The position numbers were made by a program, and so were the translations under genes. Below the pieces are notes generated by a model that saw only the letters and a program-made list of their open reading frames with translations, did not search any database and had not been told where the DNA came from. A stretch of DNA of 64,000 bases, taken from assembly GCF_018612875.1 (NCBI RefSeq), contig NZ_JAGGRI010000011.1:38281-102280 (forward strand), given 5' to 3'. Source of the DNA: Lysobacter sp. ISL-50 (GTDB lineage Bacteria; Pseudomonadota; Gammaproteobacteria; Xanthomonadales; Xanthomonadaceae). Of the stretch, positions 29,828 to 39,053 are shown piece by piece; positions within the stretch are counted from its first letter, which is position 1, and every line of letters begins with the position of its first letter.

Positions 29828-32617
29828 TCAATCGCTCTCTTCGCGTTCGAACACCAGACCGCGTTCGTCGCGCACCACGCCTTCCATCGCCGCGAAGGCG
29901 GCTTCGTCCAGCGCCGGCTCCAGCGGCGGCAGTTCGGCGCGCTGCGCCACCGCCGCGACCACGCCTTCGGGCTGGAAGTGGATGATCTGCTTCCACGAAC
30001 GCGCCAGCGCGTCGGCGAACACCAGCACCAGATCGCCGGTCTGGCCCAAGCGCAGCGCCGCTTCCACCGCCTGCTGCTCGTCGGGAATGATCGAGATCGT
30101 CGCCTCCGTCACGCCGCGCGCCATCAGCGCCTTGGCGATGATGCGCGGCACTTCGTCGCCGTCGCGGCCGCGCAGCGAATCGTCGCGGCGGCAGATGTAA
30201 TGATCGAAACGGCCGGCCACGGCTTCGGCGATCGCGTGCAGGTCTTCGTCGCGGCGATCGCCGGGACCGGCCAGCACCACGATGCGGCGGCCGCTCACGT
30301 CCAGGCGCTGGGCCAGATCGGCCATCACCCCGACCGCATGCGCGTTGTGGCCGTAGTCCATCAGCACCTTGAACGGATGCTCGTTGTAGACGTTCATCCG
30401 GCCCGGGGCCTGGAAGAAGGTGGTGTCGAAGGTGCGCAGGCCGTGGCGGATCGCGTCGAGCTTGATCCCCAGCGAGAACGCCATCGCCGCGGCCACCATC
30501 GCGTTCTGCACGTTGTGCAGCGCGCGCCCTTCCATCGTCGCCGGAATCAGGTGCGTCCACAGCAGCGGGATATGGCTGCCCTTGTCGTACAGCGTGATCA
30601 TGTGGCCGTTGATGCCGGCCTCCAGCGCGCAGGCGCGGCCGCCGGCGCGGATGTGCTCGCGCACCAGCGCGTGCGAGGGGTTCATGGTGACGTAGCAGAT
30701 CACCTTGGCGTCGGTGTAGGCCGACATCTTCAGCACGTTCGGATCGTCGGCGTTGAGCACCGCGCAGTCGGTGGCCACTTCGACCACCACGCGCTTGATC
30801 TCGGCCAGCTGCTCCAGCGTGTCGATGCCCTTCAGGCCCAGGTGATCGGACTGGATGTTGAGCACCGCGCCGACGTTGACCTCGGACACGCCCATGCCGG
30901 CGCGCAGCAGACCGCCGCGCGCGGTTTCCAGCACGGCGATATCCACGTGCGGGTCCGACAGCACCATGCGCGCCGACACCGGCCCGGTCATGTCGCCTTC
31001 GACCGTGCGCTGGCCGTCGATGTAGACGCCGTCGGTGGTGGTCAGGCCCGGGGTGAAGCCGCCCATCTTGGTGATGTGGGCGAGCATGCGCGCGGTGGTG
31101 GTCTTGCCGTTGGTGCCGGTCACCGCCGCGATCGGCACGCGCGTGGGCGCGCCCGGCGCGAACAGCATGTCGATCACCGGGCCGGCGGCATCGCGCGGAG
31201 TGCCTTCGCTGGGTGCGACGTGCATGCGGAAACCCGGCGCGGCGTTGATTTCGCAGATGCCGCCGCCGATGTTCTTGTAGCTCTCGGCGATATTGGGCGA
31301 GATGAAATCCACGCCGCCCACGTCCAGGCCGATCGCGCGCACCGCGCGCACGGCCATGTCGCGGTTGTCGGGATGGATGATGTCGGTGACGTCGGTGGCG
31401 GTGCCGCCGGTGGACAGATTGGCGGTGGAGCGCAGGTAGACGATTTCGCCGTCCTTCGGGATCGACGCGGCGGTGTAGCCGACCCGCTCCATCATCTGTT
31501 CGGCCTGCGAATCCAGTTCCAGCCGCGTCAGCACTTTCTCGTGGCCGACGCCGCGGCGCGGGTCCTGGTTCACCCCTTCGACCAGGTCGGCGATGCTGGA
31601 CGTGCCGTCGCCGACCACATGCCCCGGCGTGCGCTTGGTCGCGGCGATCAGCTCGCCGTTGATCACCAGCAGGCGATGATCGTCGCCGCCGACGAAGGTT
31701 TCCACGATCACCGAACGCGAATGCTCGCGCGCGGCTTCGAAGCCGGCACGGATGTCGTCGTCGCTGGAGATGTCGATGGTGATGCCGCGGCCGTGGTTGC
31801 CGTTGTACGGCTTGGTCACCACGCTGCCGCCGAGCTTGCGCGCCGCGCGGATCGCGCCGCTGGAATCGGTGACCAACTCCTGCCGCGGCACCGGCAGACC
31901 GAGCGAGGCGAGAATCTTGTTGGTCTCTTCCTTGTCGCTGGCCAGCTCGACCGCGATATGCGAGGTCTTGCCGGTCACCGTCGCCTGGATGCGCTGCTGA
32001 TACTTGCCGTGGCCGAACTGGATCAGCGACTGGGTGTTGAGCCGCAACCACGGAATATTGCGTTCTTCCGCCGCGCGCACCAGCGAGGCGGTGGACGGCC
32101 CCAGCGCTCGGCGCTGGGCGTAGCGGATGAAGCTGTCGCGCGCGCTTTCCCATTCCCAGTCTTCGGGCACGCTGCCGGCCGGGCGGATCTCCACCGGCAG
32201 CAGCGAGCACAACAACTTGATGCCCAGCTCGCCGGCGGCGATGCCTTCATCGCGCTGCGCGTACTCGTACACCACCGAATACACGCCGGGCCGATCCTCG
32301 CTGATGCTGCGGGTCTTGCCGAAGGTGACGTTTTCGCCGGCGACGTTCTGCAGTTCGATCGCGACGTGTTCGAGCACGTGGCCGAGCCAGGTGCCTTCGT
32401 CCTCGCGCATGCGCCGCACGAAGCCGCCGGGCTGGCGATACGAGCAACCGTGTTCGGCCAGGCCGGGCAGCGCCTCGACCAGCGCATCGATGAACGCCGG
32501 CCCCAGCCGCGCGGTCGGCCAGGCTTCCAGCGCCTGCAGGTCCAGCTCCAGCCGTATGACCGGGAAGTGCGCATACAGCGAAGGACCGACGTAGACGGAA
32601 CGATCGAGAATGCGCAT
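29828..32617 (-). CDS. cphA: Cyanophycin synthetase
   Basis: 929 residues, slightly longer than usual. Domains in order: N-domain (about 1-160), ATP-grasp (about 225-475, with VVTKPYNGNHGRGITIDI near 266-283, ETFVGGDDHR at 306-315 and CEINAAPGFRMH at 455-466), then a Mur-ligase domain with P-loop VTGTNGKTT at 499-507 and the C-domain with VLMDYGHNAHAVG. It makes multi-L-arginyl-poly-L-aspartate, a nitrogen store, using ATP. cphB and iadA lie upstream on the same strand, so synthesis and breakdown genes are in one unit. Confidence 0.95.
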   Translation of the reverse strand: MRILDRSVYVGPSLYAHFPVIRLELDLQALEAWPTARLGPAFIDALVEALPGLAEHGCSYRQPGGFVRRMREDEGTWLGHVLEHVAIELQNVAGENVTFGKTRSISEDRPGVYSVVYEYAQRDEGIAAGELGIKLLCSLLPVEIRPAGSVPEDWEWESARDSFIRYAQRRALGPSTASLVRAAEERNIPWLRLNTQSLIQFGHGKYQQRIQATVTGKTSHIAVELASDKEETNKILASLGLPVPRQELVTDSSGAIRAARKLGGSVVTKPYNGNHGRGITIDISSDDDIRAGFEAAREHSRSVIVETFVGGDDHRLLVINGELIAATKRTPGHVVGDGTSSIADLVEGVNQDPRRGVGHEKVLTRLELDSQAEQMMERVGYTAASIPKDGEIVYLRSTANLSTGGTATDVTDIIHPDNRDMAVRAVRAIGLDVGGVDFISPNIAESYKNIGGGICEINAAPGFRMHVAPSEGTPRDAAGPVIDMLFAPGAPTRVPIAAVTGTNGKTTTARMLAHITKMGGFTPGLTTTDGVYIDGQRTVEGDMTGPVSARMVLSDPHVDIAVLETARGGLLRAGMGVSEVNVGAVLNIQSDHLGLKGIDTLEQLAEIKRVVVEVATDCAVLNADDPNVLKMSAYTDAKVICYVTMNPSHALVREHIRAGGRACALEAGINGHMITLYDKGSHIPLLWTHLIPATMEGRALHNVQNAMVAAAMAFSLGIKLDAIRHGLRTFDTTFFQAPGRMNVYNEHPFKVLMDYGHNAHAVGVMADLAQRLDVSGRRIVVLAGPGDRRDEDLHAIAEAVAGRFDHYICRRDDSLRGRDGDEVPRIIAKALMARGVTEATISIIPDEQQAVEAALRLGQTGDLVLVFADALARSWKQIIHFQPEGVVAAVAQRAELPPLEPALDEAAFAAMEGVVRDERGLVFEREESD

Positions 32618-32689
32618 AGAAAACCTCAGTTCATGGTGATTCGGATCATGCGGATGGGGTCATACCGATTCAGTTCGTGCCGGCCCGGG

Positions 32690-33535
32690 TCATGCCGATT
32701 TGGAGCCGGCCAACGAACCCGCCGACGCCTTGCGGGTGTTGAGGTTGAACGTAGCGCCTTTGGTCAGGATGTGCACGCCCAGACCCAGCAGGCAGACCGG
32801 CTCGTCCTCGCCGACCATGTGCATCGAGGAGAACTGCAGGCCGTCGGCATCGACCACGGTGACCGAGCCGCTGCCTTCCACTTCGATGGTGTTGTCCGGG
32901 CCGATGAAGGCCGCGGTGTCCTCGTCCAGGCCGATGCCGATCGCGAACGGGTTGTAGGCCAGCGCCGCGACCAGGCGGCCGAGACGGTCGCGCTGGCGGA
33001 AATGCTGGTCGATCACCACGCGATTGGTCAGGCCCAGGCCCGGCGCCAGGCGCACGCTGTCGGCGCGCGGCGAGGAGCCTTCGGTGCCGAAGGCGATCAT
33101 GTGTTCGCTGAGGATGCTCGCGCCGGCGCTGGTGCCGCCCACGGCCACGCCGCGTGCGTTCTGCGCGCGGATCGCCTGCGCAATCGGCGTGCCGCCGAGC
33201 ATGGTCGAGATGCGCAGCTGGTTGCCGCCGGTGAAGAAAATCCCGCTGGCCTGCTCGATGCGCTTGATCCGGTTGGGCTCGAAGCAATCGCGGCGGGTGT
33301 CGAAATCCATCGCCTCGACCCGATTGGCGCCGAGGTCGGAAAACAGTTTTTCGTAGCGATCGCCGGTGTCGGGCAAGCGGCTGGCGGTGGGAATCACCAC
33401 GATGTCGGCGCCGTCGCCGCCGCACAGGTCGAGGAAACGCTGCAGTATCTTCGCTCCGTTTTCCTTGTCTTCGGCCCCGCCAATCGGAACGATCCAGCCC
33501 CGCTCTTCACCGTCGGGGATTCTGCTTGGTGACAT
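32690..33535 (-). CDS. cphB: Cyanophycinase
   Basis: 281 residues from the ATG at 33535 (MSPSRIPDGEERG); the frame extends further upstream but would run into iadA. The serine nucleophile is S136 in GGTSAGAS, preceded by FFTGGNQLRI and followed by VIDQHFRQRDRLGRL, all typical of family S51 cyanophycinases. No signal peptide is visible, so it is an intracellular form. It cuts cyanophycin to beta-Asp-Arg dipeptides, which the upstream iadA product could split. Confidence 0.93.
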   Translation of the reverse strand: MSPSRIPDGEERGWIVPIGGAEDKENGAKILQRFLDLCGGDGADIVVIPTASRLPDTGDRYEKLFSDLGANRVEAMDFDTRRDCFEPNRIKRIEQASGIFFTGGNQLRISTMLGGTPIAQAIRAQNARGVAVGGTSAGASILSEHMIAFGTEGSSPRADSVRLAPGLGLTNRVVIDQHFRQRDRLGRLVAALAYNPFAIGIGLDEDTAAFIGPDNTIEVEGSGSVTVVDADGLQFSSMHMVGEDEPVCLLGLGVHILTKGATFNLNTRKASAGSLAGSKSA

Positions 33536-33566
33536 CCGTACGTACTCGCTTTGATCGTTCTTGGAA

Positions 33567-34757
33567 TCAGGCTTCGAAATTACCACGCCGCAGCACCGCG
33601 CCGCCGCGCAGATGGGCCCGGCCGGCGATGAACACATCGAAGGCGGCGCCGTTTGCGTCCAGCGCGACCAGGTCGGCATCGGCGCCGGCGGCGATCAGGC
33701 CCTTGCCGGGCAGCCGCAGCAGGCGCGCCGGATTCAGGGTGAAAGCCGGCAGCGCGCGCTCCAGATCGACGCCGCGCGCCAGCACCGCGTTCAGGCAGTC
33801 GAGCAAGGCGCCCGATTCGCCCACGCCCATGCCGCACATCCGGCCGTGTTCGTCGAAGCAGGCCAGGCAGCCGCCGGCGTCGGAACTCACGCTGACGCGC
33901 TCGGGCGGCGCGCCGCTGTCGAGGTAGCGGATCAGCGCTTCCTCCGCGGTCCAGGCGTCCTCGCCTTCTTCGACCGGGAACGCGGTCAGATCGATATGGC
34001 AGCCGCGCCGCGCCAGTTCCACCGCTTCCTCGAACAACGCCTTGCGCCGGTTGACGTGGGTCGGGTTGAACACGCGCGCCGGCAGTTCGCTGATGTCCAG
34101 CGCCTGCCGCACCAATTGCAGGCCGCGCGGGCCATCGCCCAAGTGCAGGTGAACGATGCCGGCCTTGTGGGTCATCAGGCCGGCGACATGCGCTTCCGAG
34201 GCCAGTTTCAGCAGTTCGTCGAGCGTGGGCTGGCTGGAGCGGTGATCGCTGATCGCGATTTCGCCCACGCCGATCAACGGCTCGACGAACACGACGTCGC
34301 CGCGCACGCTGCCGGTCAACGTGGCCGGCGGCAGGTGATAGCCGCCGCAGTAACCCCAGGCGTTGAGGCCTTCCTCGCGCAGCGCGTAGATGCCGGCGAC
34401 CAGCTCGCGGGTGCCGCGGGCGAGGTCGTCGGTGCCGAGCAGCCCGACCACGCTGGTGACGCCGGCGCGGGTGTAGCGCGACAGCATCGGCGCCGGCACG
34501 CGGGTGCGGAACCCGGCTTCGCCGCCGCCGCCGGTGACGTGGACGTGGCCGTCGATCAGGCCCGGAATCAGGCGCCGGCCTTGCAGGTCGATGGTCTCGA
34601 CCGGAACCTGCGCCGGCAGCTCGGGCGTATCGATGCCCATCCACAGAATCTTGCCGCCGCCGAGCAACAGGTTCTGCCGGCCCAGCGCTTGCGGGGCGTA
34701 GACCTGGGCGTTGAGGAGCAGGCGCAGCGCGGGTTCGTCGGCGGGGTGTTCGGTCAT
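33567..34757 (-). CDS. iadA: Isoaspartyl dipeptidase
   Basis: 396 residues from the ATG at 34757; one at 34772 is also possible. It is an amidohydrolase: metal ligands in LIDGHVHVTGGGGEAG (H71, H73), IVHLHLGDG (about 201-209), NPTHVNRRK and the final SSDAGG aspartate. In E. coli IadA a carboxylated lysine bridges the metals just before the AISDHRS motif; here GEIAISDHRS puts Glu166 there, so a glutamate may bridge instead. It would split the beta-Asp-Arg released by CphB into aspartate and arginine. The start lies 7 nt after the ABM gene stop. Confidence 0.92.
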   Translation of the reverse strand: MTEHPADEPALRLLLNAQVYAPQALGRQNLLLGGGKILWMGIDTPELPAQVPVETIDLQGRRLIPGLIDGHVHVTGGGGEAGFRTRVPAPMLSRYTRAGVTSVVGLLGTDDLARGTRELVAGIYALREEGLNAWGYCGGYHLPPATLTGSVRGDVVFVEPLIGVGEIAISDHRSSQPTLDELLKLASEAHVAGLMTHKAGIVHLHLGDGPRGLQLVRQALDISELPARVFNPTHVNRRKALFEEAVELARRGCHIDLTAFPVEEGEDAWTAEEALIRYLDSGAPPERVSVSSDAGGCLACFDEHGRMCGMGVGESGALLDCLNAVLARGVDLERALPAFTLNPARLLRLPGKGLIAAGADADLVALDANGAAFDVFIAGRAHLRGGAVLRRGNFEA

Positions 34758-34764
34758 GGCGGGG

Positions 34765-35130
34765 TTACTCATGGGCGGGGCTGCGCGGCGCATCGCTGCG
34801 GCTCCAACCATAAGCGCGTTCGACCTTGGCCACACGCAGTTCGAACTGCTGGTACCACTCCTTGCGGCCGCGCTCGCGGATGGCGGTGTGTTCCAGGTTG
34901 CGTTTCCAGCCCAGGATCGAGGCTTCGTCGATCCAGTAGCTGACGGTGATGCCGAAACCGTCCGCGCCGCGGCTGGATTCCACGCCGAGGTAACCGGGCT
35001 GCTGCGCGGCCAGCTCGACCATGCGCGCGGCGGCTTCGCCGTAGGCGTCCTCGCCCTGGTCGGTGCGCTGGGAGCTGAAGATCACCGCGTAGTACGGCGG
35101 CTTGGGCGGGGTGGCGAAGCTGGCTGACAT
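34765..35130 (-). CDS. Antibiotic biosynthesis monooxygenase-like (ABM) domain protein
   Basis: 121 residues from the ATG at 35130 (MSASFATPPKPPYYAVIFSSQR). It has one dimeric ferredoxin-like ABM domain with the usual PGYLGVESSRGADGFGITVSYW core and the terminal WYQQFELRVAKVERAYG strand. Such small proteins are heme-degrading or quinone/oxygenase-like, or simply stress proteins; nothing links it directly to cyanophycin. It is the first gene after the repeat-filled trpD gap and lies 7 nt before iadA. Confidence 0.82.
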   Translation of the reverse strand: MSASFATPPKPPYYAVIFSSQRTDQGEDAYGEAAARMVELAAQQPGYLGVESSRGADGFGITVSYWIDEASILGWKRNLEHTAIRERGRKEWYQQFELRVAKVERAYGWSRSDAPRSPAHE

Positions 35131-35160
35131 GGCTGGCTCGTTTTTTTTACGGTTAAAAGC

Positions 35161-35331
35161 GAATCCCCCCTGCCCCCCTTTTTCAAAGGGGGGAACAGCA
35201 CGGGTTTGCGGGAAGGACGGTGCGAGGGCATATCTCGGCACCGCTCAATGGGGCATGCGCACGCCCCCGATCACCGCGCCTGCAGTTCCCCCCTTTGAAA
35301 AAGGGGGGTTAGGGGGGATTCGCTTTTGCTT
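35161..35331. repeat. CCCCCCTTT...AAAGGGGGG inverted repeat, copy 1, in the trpD-ABM gap
   Basis: Arms GAATCCCCCC...CAAAGGGGGGAACAGCA and the inverse ending AAAGGGGGGTTAGGGGGGATTC, about 95 nt apart; each arm is internally palindromic. The same family is at 49127-49340. It marks the left boundary of the cyanophycin block. Confidence 0.85.
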
Positions 35332-35351
35332 CTGCGCTTCCCCCCAAGCAA

Positions 35352-36386
35352 TCACCCCACCGCCAACCGCTGAGTCAGCGCAACAAACTCATCCAGCTTG
35401 GCCCGAGCCGCACCCGAGGCCAGCGACTTGCGCGCCAAATCGATCCCTTCCGCGATGCTCTCCACCACCCCCGCCGCATACAACGCCGCGCCCGAATTCA
35501 GCGCCACGATCTCCCGCGGCAGCCCATCGCGATTCTCCAGCGCCTGCAACAGCATCGCCTTGGATTCCTCCGCATCGTTCACGCGCAGATTGCGGCTGGC
35601 CGCCATCGCGATCCCGAAATCCTCCGGATGCACTTCGTACTCGCGCACCACGCCGTCGCGCAGTTCGCCGACCAGCGAACCGGCGCCGAGCGAGATTTCG
35701 TCCATCCCATCGCGCCCCCACACCACCAGCGCGCGCTGCGCGCCCAGTTCCTGCAGCACGCGCACCTGGATGCCGACCAGGTCGGGATGAAACACGCCCA
35801 TCAGGATGCTCGGCGCGTTGGCGGGATTGGTCAGCGGCCCGAGAATATTGAACAAAGTGCGCACGCCCATCTCGCGCCGCACCGGCGACACCACCTTCAT
35901 CGCCGGATGATGCACCGGCGCGAACATGAAGCCGATGCCGGCCTGTTCGATGCAGCGGCCGACCTGTTCGGGCTGCAGCTCGATCACCGCGCCGAGGGCT
36001 TCGAGCACGTCGGCGCTGCCGGACTTGGACGACACGCTGCGGTTGCCGTGCTTGGCGACCTTGGCGCCGCTGGCGGCGACCACGAACATGCTTGCGGTGG
36101 AAATATTGAAGGTATGCGCGCCGTCGCCGCCGGTGCCGACGATATCGACCAGATGAGTGCGATCGGCGACCTCCACCGGCCGCGCGAATTCGCGCAGCAC
36201 GGTCGCCGCGCCGGCGATTTCGCCGACGGTTTCCTTCTTCACCCGCAATCCGGTCAGTATCGCCGCGGTCATGGTCGGGGAAATCTCGCCGCGCATGATG
36301 GTGCGCATCAGATCGACCATCTCGTCGTGGAAGATCTCGCGGTGCTCGATGGTGCGTTGCAGGGCTTCTTGCGGAGTCAGGGGCAT
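35352..36386 (-). CDS. trpD: Anthranilate phosphoribosyltransferase
   Basis: 344 residues from the ATG at 36386 ([23 protein letters not shown]). The PRPP-binding [14 protein letters not shown] and the [21 protein letters not shown] motif are intact, as is the [12 protein letters not shown] region. It transfers anthranilate onto PRPP. trpG lies 152 nt upstream; downstream the normal neighbour trpC is displaced by the cyanophycin genes. Confidence 0.97.
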   Translation of the reverse strand: MPLTPQEALQRTIEHREIFHDEMVDLMRTIMRGEISPTMTAAILTGLRVKKETVGEIAGAATVLREFARPVEVADRTHLVDIVGTGGDGAHTFNISTASMFVVAASGAKVAKHGNRSVSSKSGSADVLEALGAVIELQPEQVGRCIEQAGIGFMFAPVHHPAMKVVSPVRREMGVRTLFNILGPLTNPANAPSILMGVFHPDLVGIQVRVLQELGAQRALVVWGRDGMDEISLGAGSLVGELRDGVVREYEVHPEDFGIAMAASRNLRVNDAEESKAMLLQALENRDGLPREIVALNSGAALYAAGVVESIAEGIDLARKSLASGAARAKLDEFVALTQRLAVG

Positions 36387-36538
36387 GGGATGGATTCGCG
36401 AATTAGGCACAAAGGCAATCAGGAGACATCAGGGAACCGGGGGATCGCGCGGACGCACGGCGTCGGGCCGCGAACGACGGGCTTCGCCATCGCCGCTTCC
36501 ATTGCCCGCCCACGCGTTTCATTGCCCGCCTCATCCCC

Positions 36539-37120
36539 TCACCGCTCCAGGAAATTCCGCAGCAGCGCGTAGCCGTGCTCGGTCTTGATCGATTCGGGAT
36601 GGAATTGCACGCCCTCCACCGGATGCTCGCGATGGCGCAGGCCCATGATTTCCTCGAAGCCGCCGTCGTCGTATTCGGTCCAGGCGGTGACTTCCAGATG
36701 CGCCGGCAGCGTTTCGCGCTCGACCACCAGCGAGTGATAGCGGGTGGCTTCGTAGCGGTCGGGCAGGCCGGCGAACACGCCCAGGCCCTGGTGGCGGATC
36801 GCCGAGGTCTTGCCGTGCATGATCCGCTTGGCGCGGATCACCTGGCCGCCGTAGGCCTGACCCAGGCTCTGATGGCCCAGGCACACGCCGAGGATCGGCG
36901 TGCGCTCGCCGAGCCGGCGGATCACGTCGAGGGACACGCCGGCGTGATCGGGCGTGCTCGGTCCGGGCGAAATCACGATGCGCTCGGGCGCGAGTTTCTC
37001 GATCTCCTCCACCGACAATTCATCGTTGCGGATCACCTTCACGTCCGCGCCGAGCGCCTGCAGATACTGCACGAGGTTGTAGGTAAAGCTGTCGTAGTTG
37101 TCGATCATCAGAACGGACAT
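36539..37120 (-). CDS. trpG: Anthranilate synthase glutamine amidotransferase subunit
   Basis: 193 residues. The class I amidotransferase triad fits [17 protein letters not shown] (Cys nucleophile) and the final [13 protein letters not shown] (His, Glu). It supplies ammonia to TrpE, whose gene is about 3.4 kb away on the same strand. The 522-nt region upstream of it contains a leader reading frame with a Trp cluster (37442-37585). Confidence 0.97.
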   Translation of the reverse strand: MSVLMIDNYDSFTYNLVQYLQALGADVKVIRNDELSVEEIEKLAPERIVISPGPSTPDHAGVSLDVIRRLGERTPILGVCLGHQSLGQAYGGQVIRAKRIMHGKTSAIRHQGLGVFAGLPDRYEATRYHSLVVERETLPAHLEVTAWTEYDDGGFEEIMGLRHREHPVEGVQFHPESIKTEHGYALLRNFLER

Positions 37121-37441
37121 GACGCGCCTCGAATGCGGGTGGTGCCTTGGATGTCTGGAATGCCTGGATACGGACCAACGCCGGGGGCCGGCCCGGCTAT
37201 CGTGCCCGCGGAAGATGTCCCGCAGTGCGACCGAGTCGGCCCGCGAATCGGCGCCCCACCGCCGCCAACGTTCCGGCGGCCCCCTGGCGCGGGCACCAGC
37301 CCGCCATTATCCCGTCTGCGAACGGGCTGCGGGCGTGATACGGGACAGGAATCGCCGGCGCGCGCCAGCGACAGGGCGCGGGCGGCGGGCGGAACGGCGG
37401 GGGTGACGGGGAGCGCGTCCCGGACGGGACGGCGGCGGCGC

Positions 37442-37585
37442 TCAGCGGCCGCGGGGGTGGATAGAGATGGCGGGGACACGCACGGATTCCTCGAAAGACG
37501 ACGACAGGCGGACGGAGGCGCTGCGCCACCATCGCCAGCCCTGGCCGGCCTTGCGGGAATTGTGCGGGATCGCGCGGAGGATCAT
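37442..37585 (-). CDS. Predicted tryptophan leader peptide upstream of trpGD
   Basis: A 47-codon frame from ATG 37585 to TGA 37442, shorter than usual gene-calling limits. Residues 16-20 read GWRWW (TGG CGA TGG TGG), three Trp codons within four. The frame starts 6 nt after a GTTACAGT element (37592-37599), so the mRNA is probably leaderless or nearly so. A second leader with the same GWRWW, the same length and the same element precedes trpE. The trpG start lies 321 nt downstream. I see alternative pairings near 37300-37360 (TCCCGT or CCCGT with ACGGGA), but no T-run, so a Rho-independent attenuator is not evident. Confidence 0.75.
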   Translation of the reverse strand: MILRAIPHNSRKAGQGWRWWRSASVRLSSSFEESVRVPAISIHPRGR

Positions 37586-37591
37586 GGCCCT

Positions 37592-37599
37592 ACTGTAAC
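37592..37599 (-). promoter_or_regulatory. GTTACAGT element shared by both trp leaders (trpG copy)
   Basis: Minus-strand GTTACAGT, containing TACAGT as possible -10 box, ending 6 nt before the leader ATG. The same 8-mer lies 7 nt before the trpE leader. No good -35 box is visible. Confidence 0.6.
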
Positions 37600-37642
37600 C
37601 GGCGCGCGGCGGTTTGTGCGACGGCCCGCCGCGCGCGCCGGC

Positions 37643-39001
37643 TCAGGCCGCCGCTTCGCCCAGGGTCACCCGCACGCGCAGGCCGGGGGCGTTGTCGAAC
37701 AAGGCGATATGGCCACCGTGGCGGTGCACGATCGCGCGCACCAGGCTCATGCCCAGGCCGGTGCCGGGCGAGCCGCGATGGGTCTCCAGGCGCTGGAAGC
37801 GGTCGAACACGCGCTCGCGGACGGCGGCGGGAATGCCCGGGCCGCGATCGTCGATCTGCACCGCGATGGCGCCGCGTTCGCGCAGCACGCTCAGGCGCAC
37901 TTCGGTGTCGGCCGGCGCGTACTTCACAGCGTTGTCGAGCAGATTGACCAGCATCTGGAACAACTGGTCGGCATCGCCGCGCACCGCCGCCTCGTCCGGC
38001 GCGGGCAGTTGCGTGTTCAAGGCGATGCCGCGTTCGCCGGCGATCGGCGTGTACAGCTCGGCCGCGTCGCGGGCCAGATCGGACAGGTCCAGCATCGGCT
38101 CGTCGTGCACCGGCGGCTGCGCTTCGATCCGCGCCAGCCGCAGCAATGCGCCGAAGGAATGCAGCAACTGGTCGGTTTCGCCGATCGCCGCATCGAGCTG
38201 GACGCCGGCCTCGGCGCCCTGCTCGCGCCGGCGCACTTCCTCCAGACGGTTGCGCAAACGCGTCAGCGGCGTGCGCAGATCGTGGGCGATGTGATCGGTG
38301 GCATGGCGCACGCCGCCGAGCAATTCCTCGATCCGGTCGAGCATGGCGTTGAAGCGGCGCGCCAGCCGGTCGAAGGCGTCGTCGCTGCCGTCCAGGCGCG
38401 CGCGCAATCCGAGTTCGCCGCTGCCCACGCGCTCGGCGGTGTCGTCCAGATGGCTGAGCCGGCGCGACACCCAGCGCGAGGTCATCCAGCCGATCAGCGC
38501 GCCCAGGGTGGCGGCGACCACGAACGCGGCCAGCGCGGTGCGCAGCATCAACGATAAAAAACGGTCCTGGCTGCGCGTGCGGGTGCCGGTCAGCAGAGTG
38601 GTGCCGTCGGGCAGGCGCTGCAATTGCGCGACCACGCGCAGGTCGCCGTCGTCGCCGTGTTCGGTGAATTCGATCCAGCGCGCGCCCTGGCGATGGATCG
38701 GCAGCGCAGTGTTGCCGGCGACCACGCGGCCGTCGGGCGCGGTCAGCGCGTACACCGCGTCGGGGTCTTCGCCCGAACCGATGCGGTCGCGTAATTCGCC
38801 CAGCAGCGCGGCGCGGCCGTCGTCCTGGTACATCTCGACCAGACCGGCGGCGTCCACGCGCACCAGTTCGCGCGCGTCCTGGATCAGCATCGCCGACACC
38901 GCGTAATGCACGCCGAAGCCGAGCAGCACGAAGGCGAGCAGGAACGAGGCGGTCACCGCCAGGGCCAGACGCGCGCTGGTCGAGCGCGGCATCAGGCGCA
39001 T
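37643..39001 (-). CDS. Two-component sensor histidine kinase
   Basis: 452 residues from the ATG at 39001, preceded by AGGAG at 8 nt. TM1 at about 12-35, a periplasmic loop of about 120 residues, TM2 near 160-182, HAMP domain, then the dimerisation helix with phospho-acceptor His in ATDHIAHDLRTPLTRL. The ATPase domain has N box LLDNAVKYAP, G1 DDRGPGIP and G2 GTGLGMSLV. It is downstream of an OmpR-type regulator gene. The input signal is unknown. It sits between trpE and trpG without an obvious link to tryptophan. Confidence 0.93.
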   Translation of the reverse strand: MRLMPRSTSARLALAVTASFLLAFVLLGFGVHYAVSAMLIQDARELVRVDAAGLVEMYQDDGRAALLGELRDRIGSGEDPDAVYALTAPDGRVVAGNTALPIHRQGARWIEFTEHGDDGDLRVVAQLQRLPDGTTLLTGTRTRSQDRFLSLMLRTALAAFVVAATLGALIGWMTSRWVSRRLSHLDDTAERVGSGELGLRARLDGSDDAFDRLARRFNAMLDRIEELLGGVRHATDHIAHDLRTPLTRLRNRLEEVRRREQGAEAGVQLDAAIGETDQLLHSFGALLRLARIEAQPPVHDEPMLDLSDLARDAAELYTPIAGERGIALNTQLPAPDEAAVRGDADQLFQMLVNLLDNAVKYAPADTEVRLSVLRERGAIAVQIDDRGPGIPAAVRERVFDRFQRLETHRGSPGTGLGMSLVRAIVHRHGGHIALFDNAPGLRVRVTLGEAAA

Positions 39002-39053
39002 GCGGCCTGCTCCTGCCGATGCGGCCATGCTCGCGTCCGCGCGCGGGCCGCGC

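Noticed and set aside
27167..33532. A 2121-codon open frame on the plus strand across the cyanophycin/trpC region
   Set aside because: It is antisense to trpC, the Mur ligase, cphA and cphB, all with intact family motifs; its product is His/Arg/Gln-rich low-complexity sequence, as expected from GC-rich antisense frames.
37121..37441. Classic Rho-independent trp attenuator before trpG
   Set aside because: Alternative pairings exist but no hairpin is followed by a T-run, so the claim is not supported.
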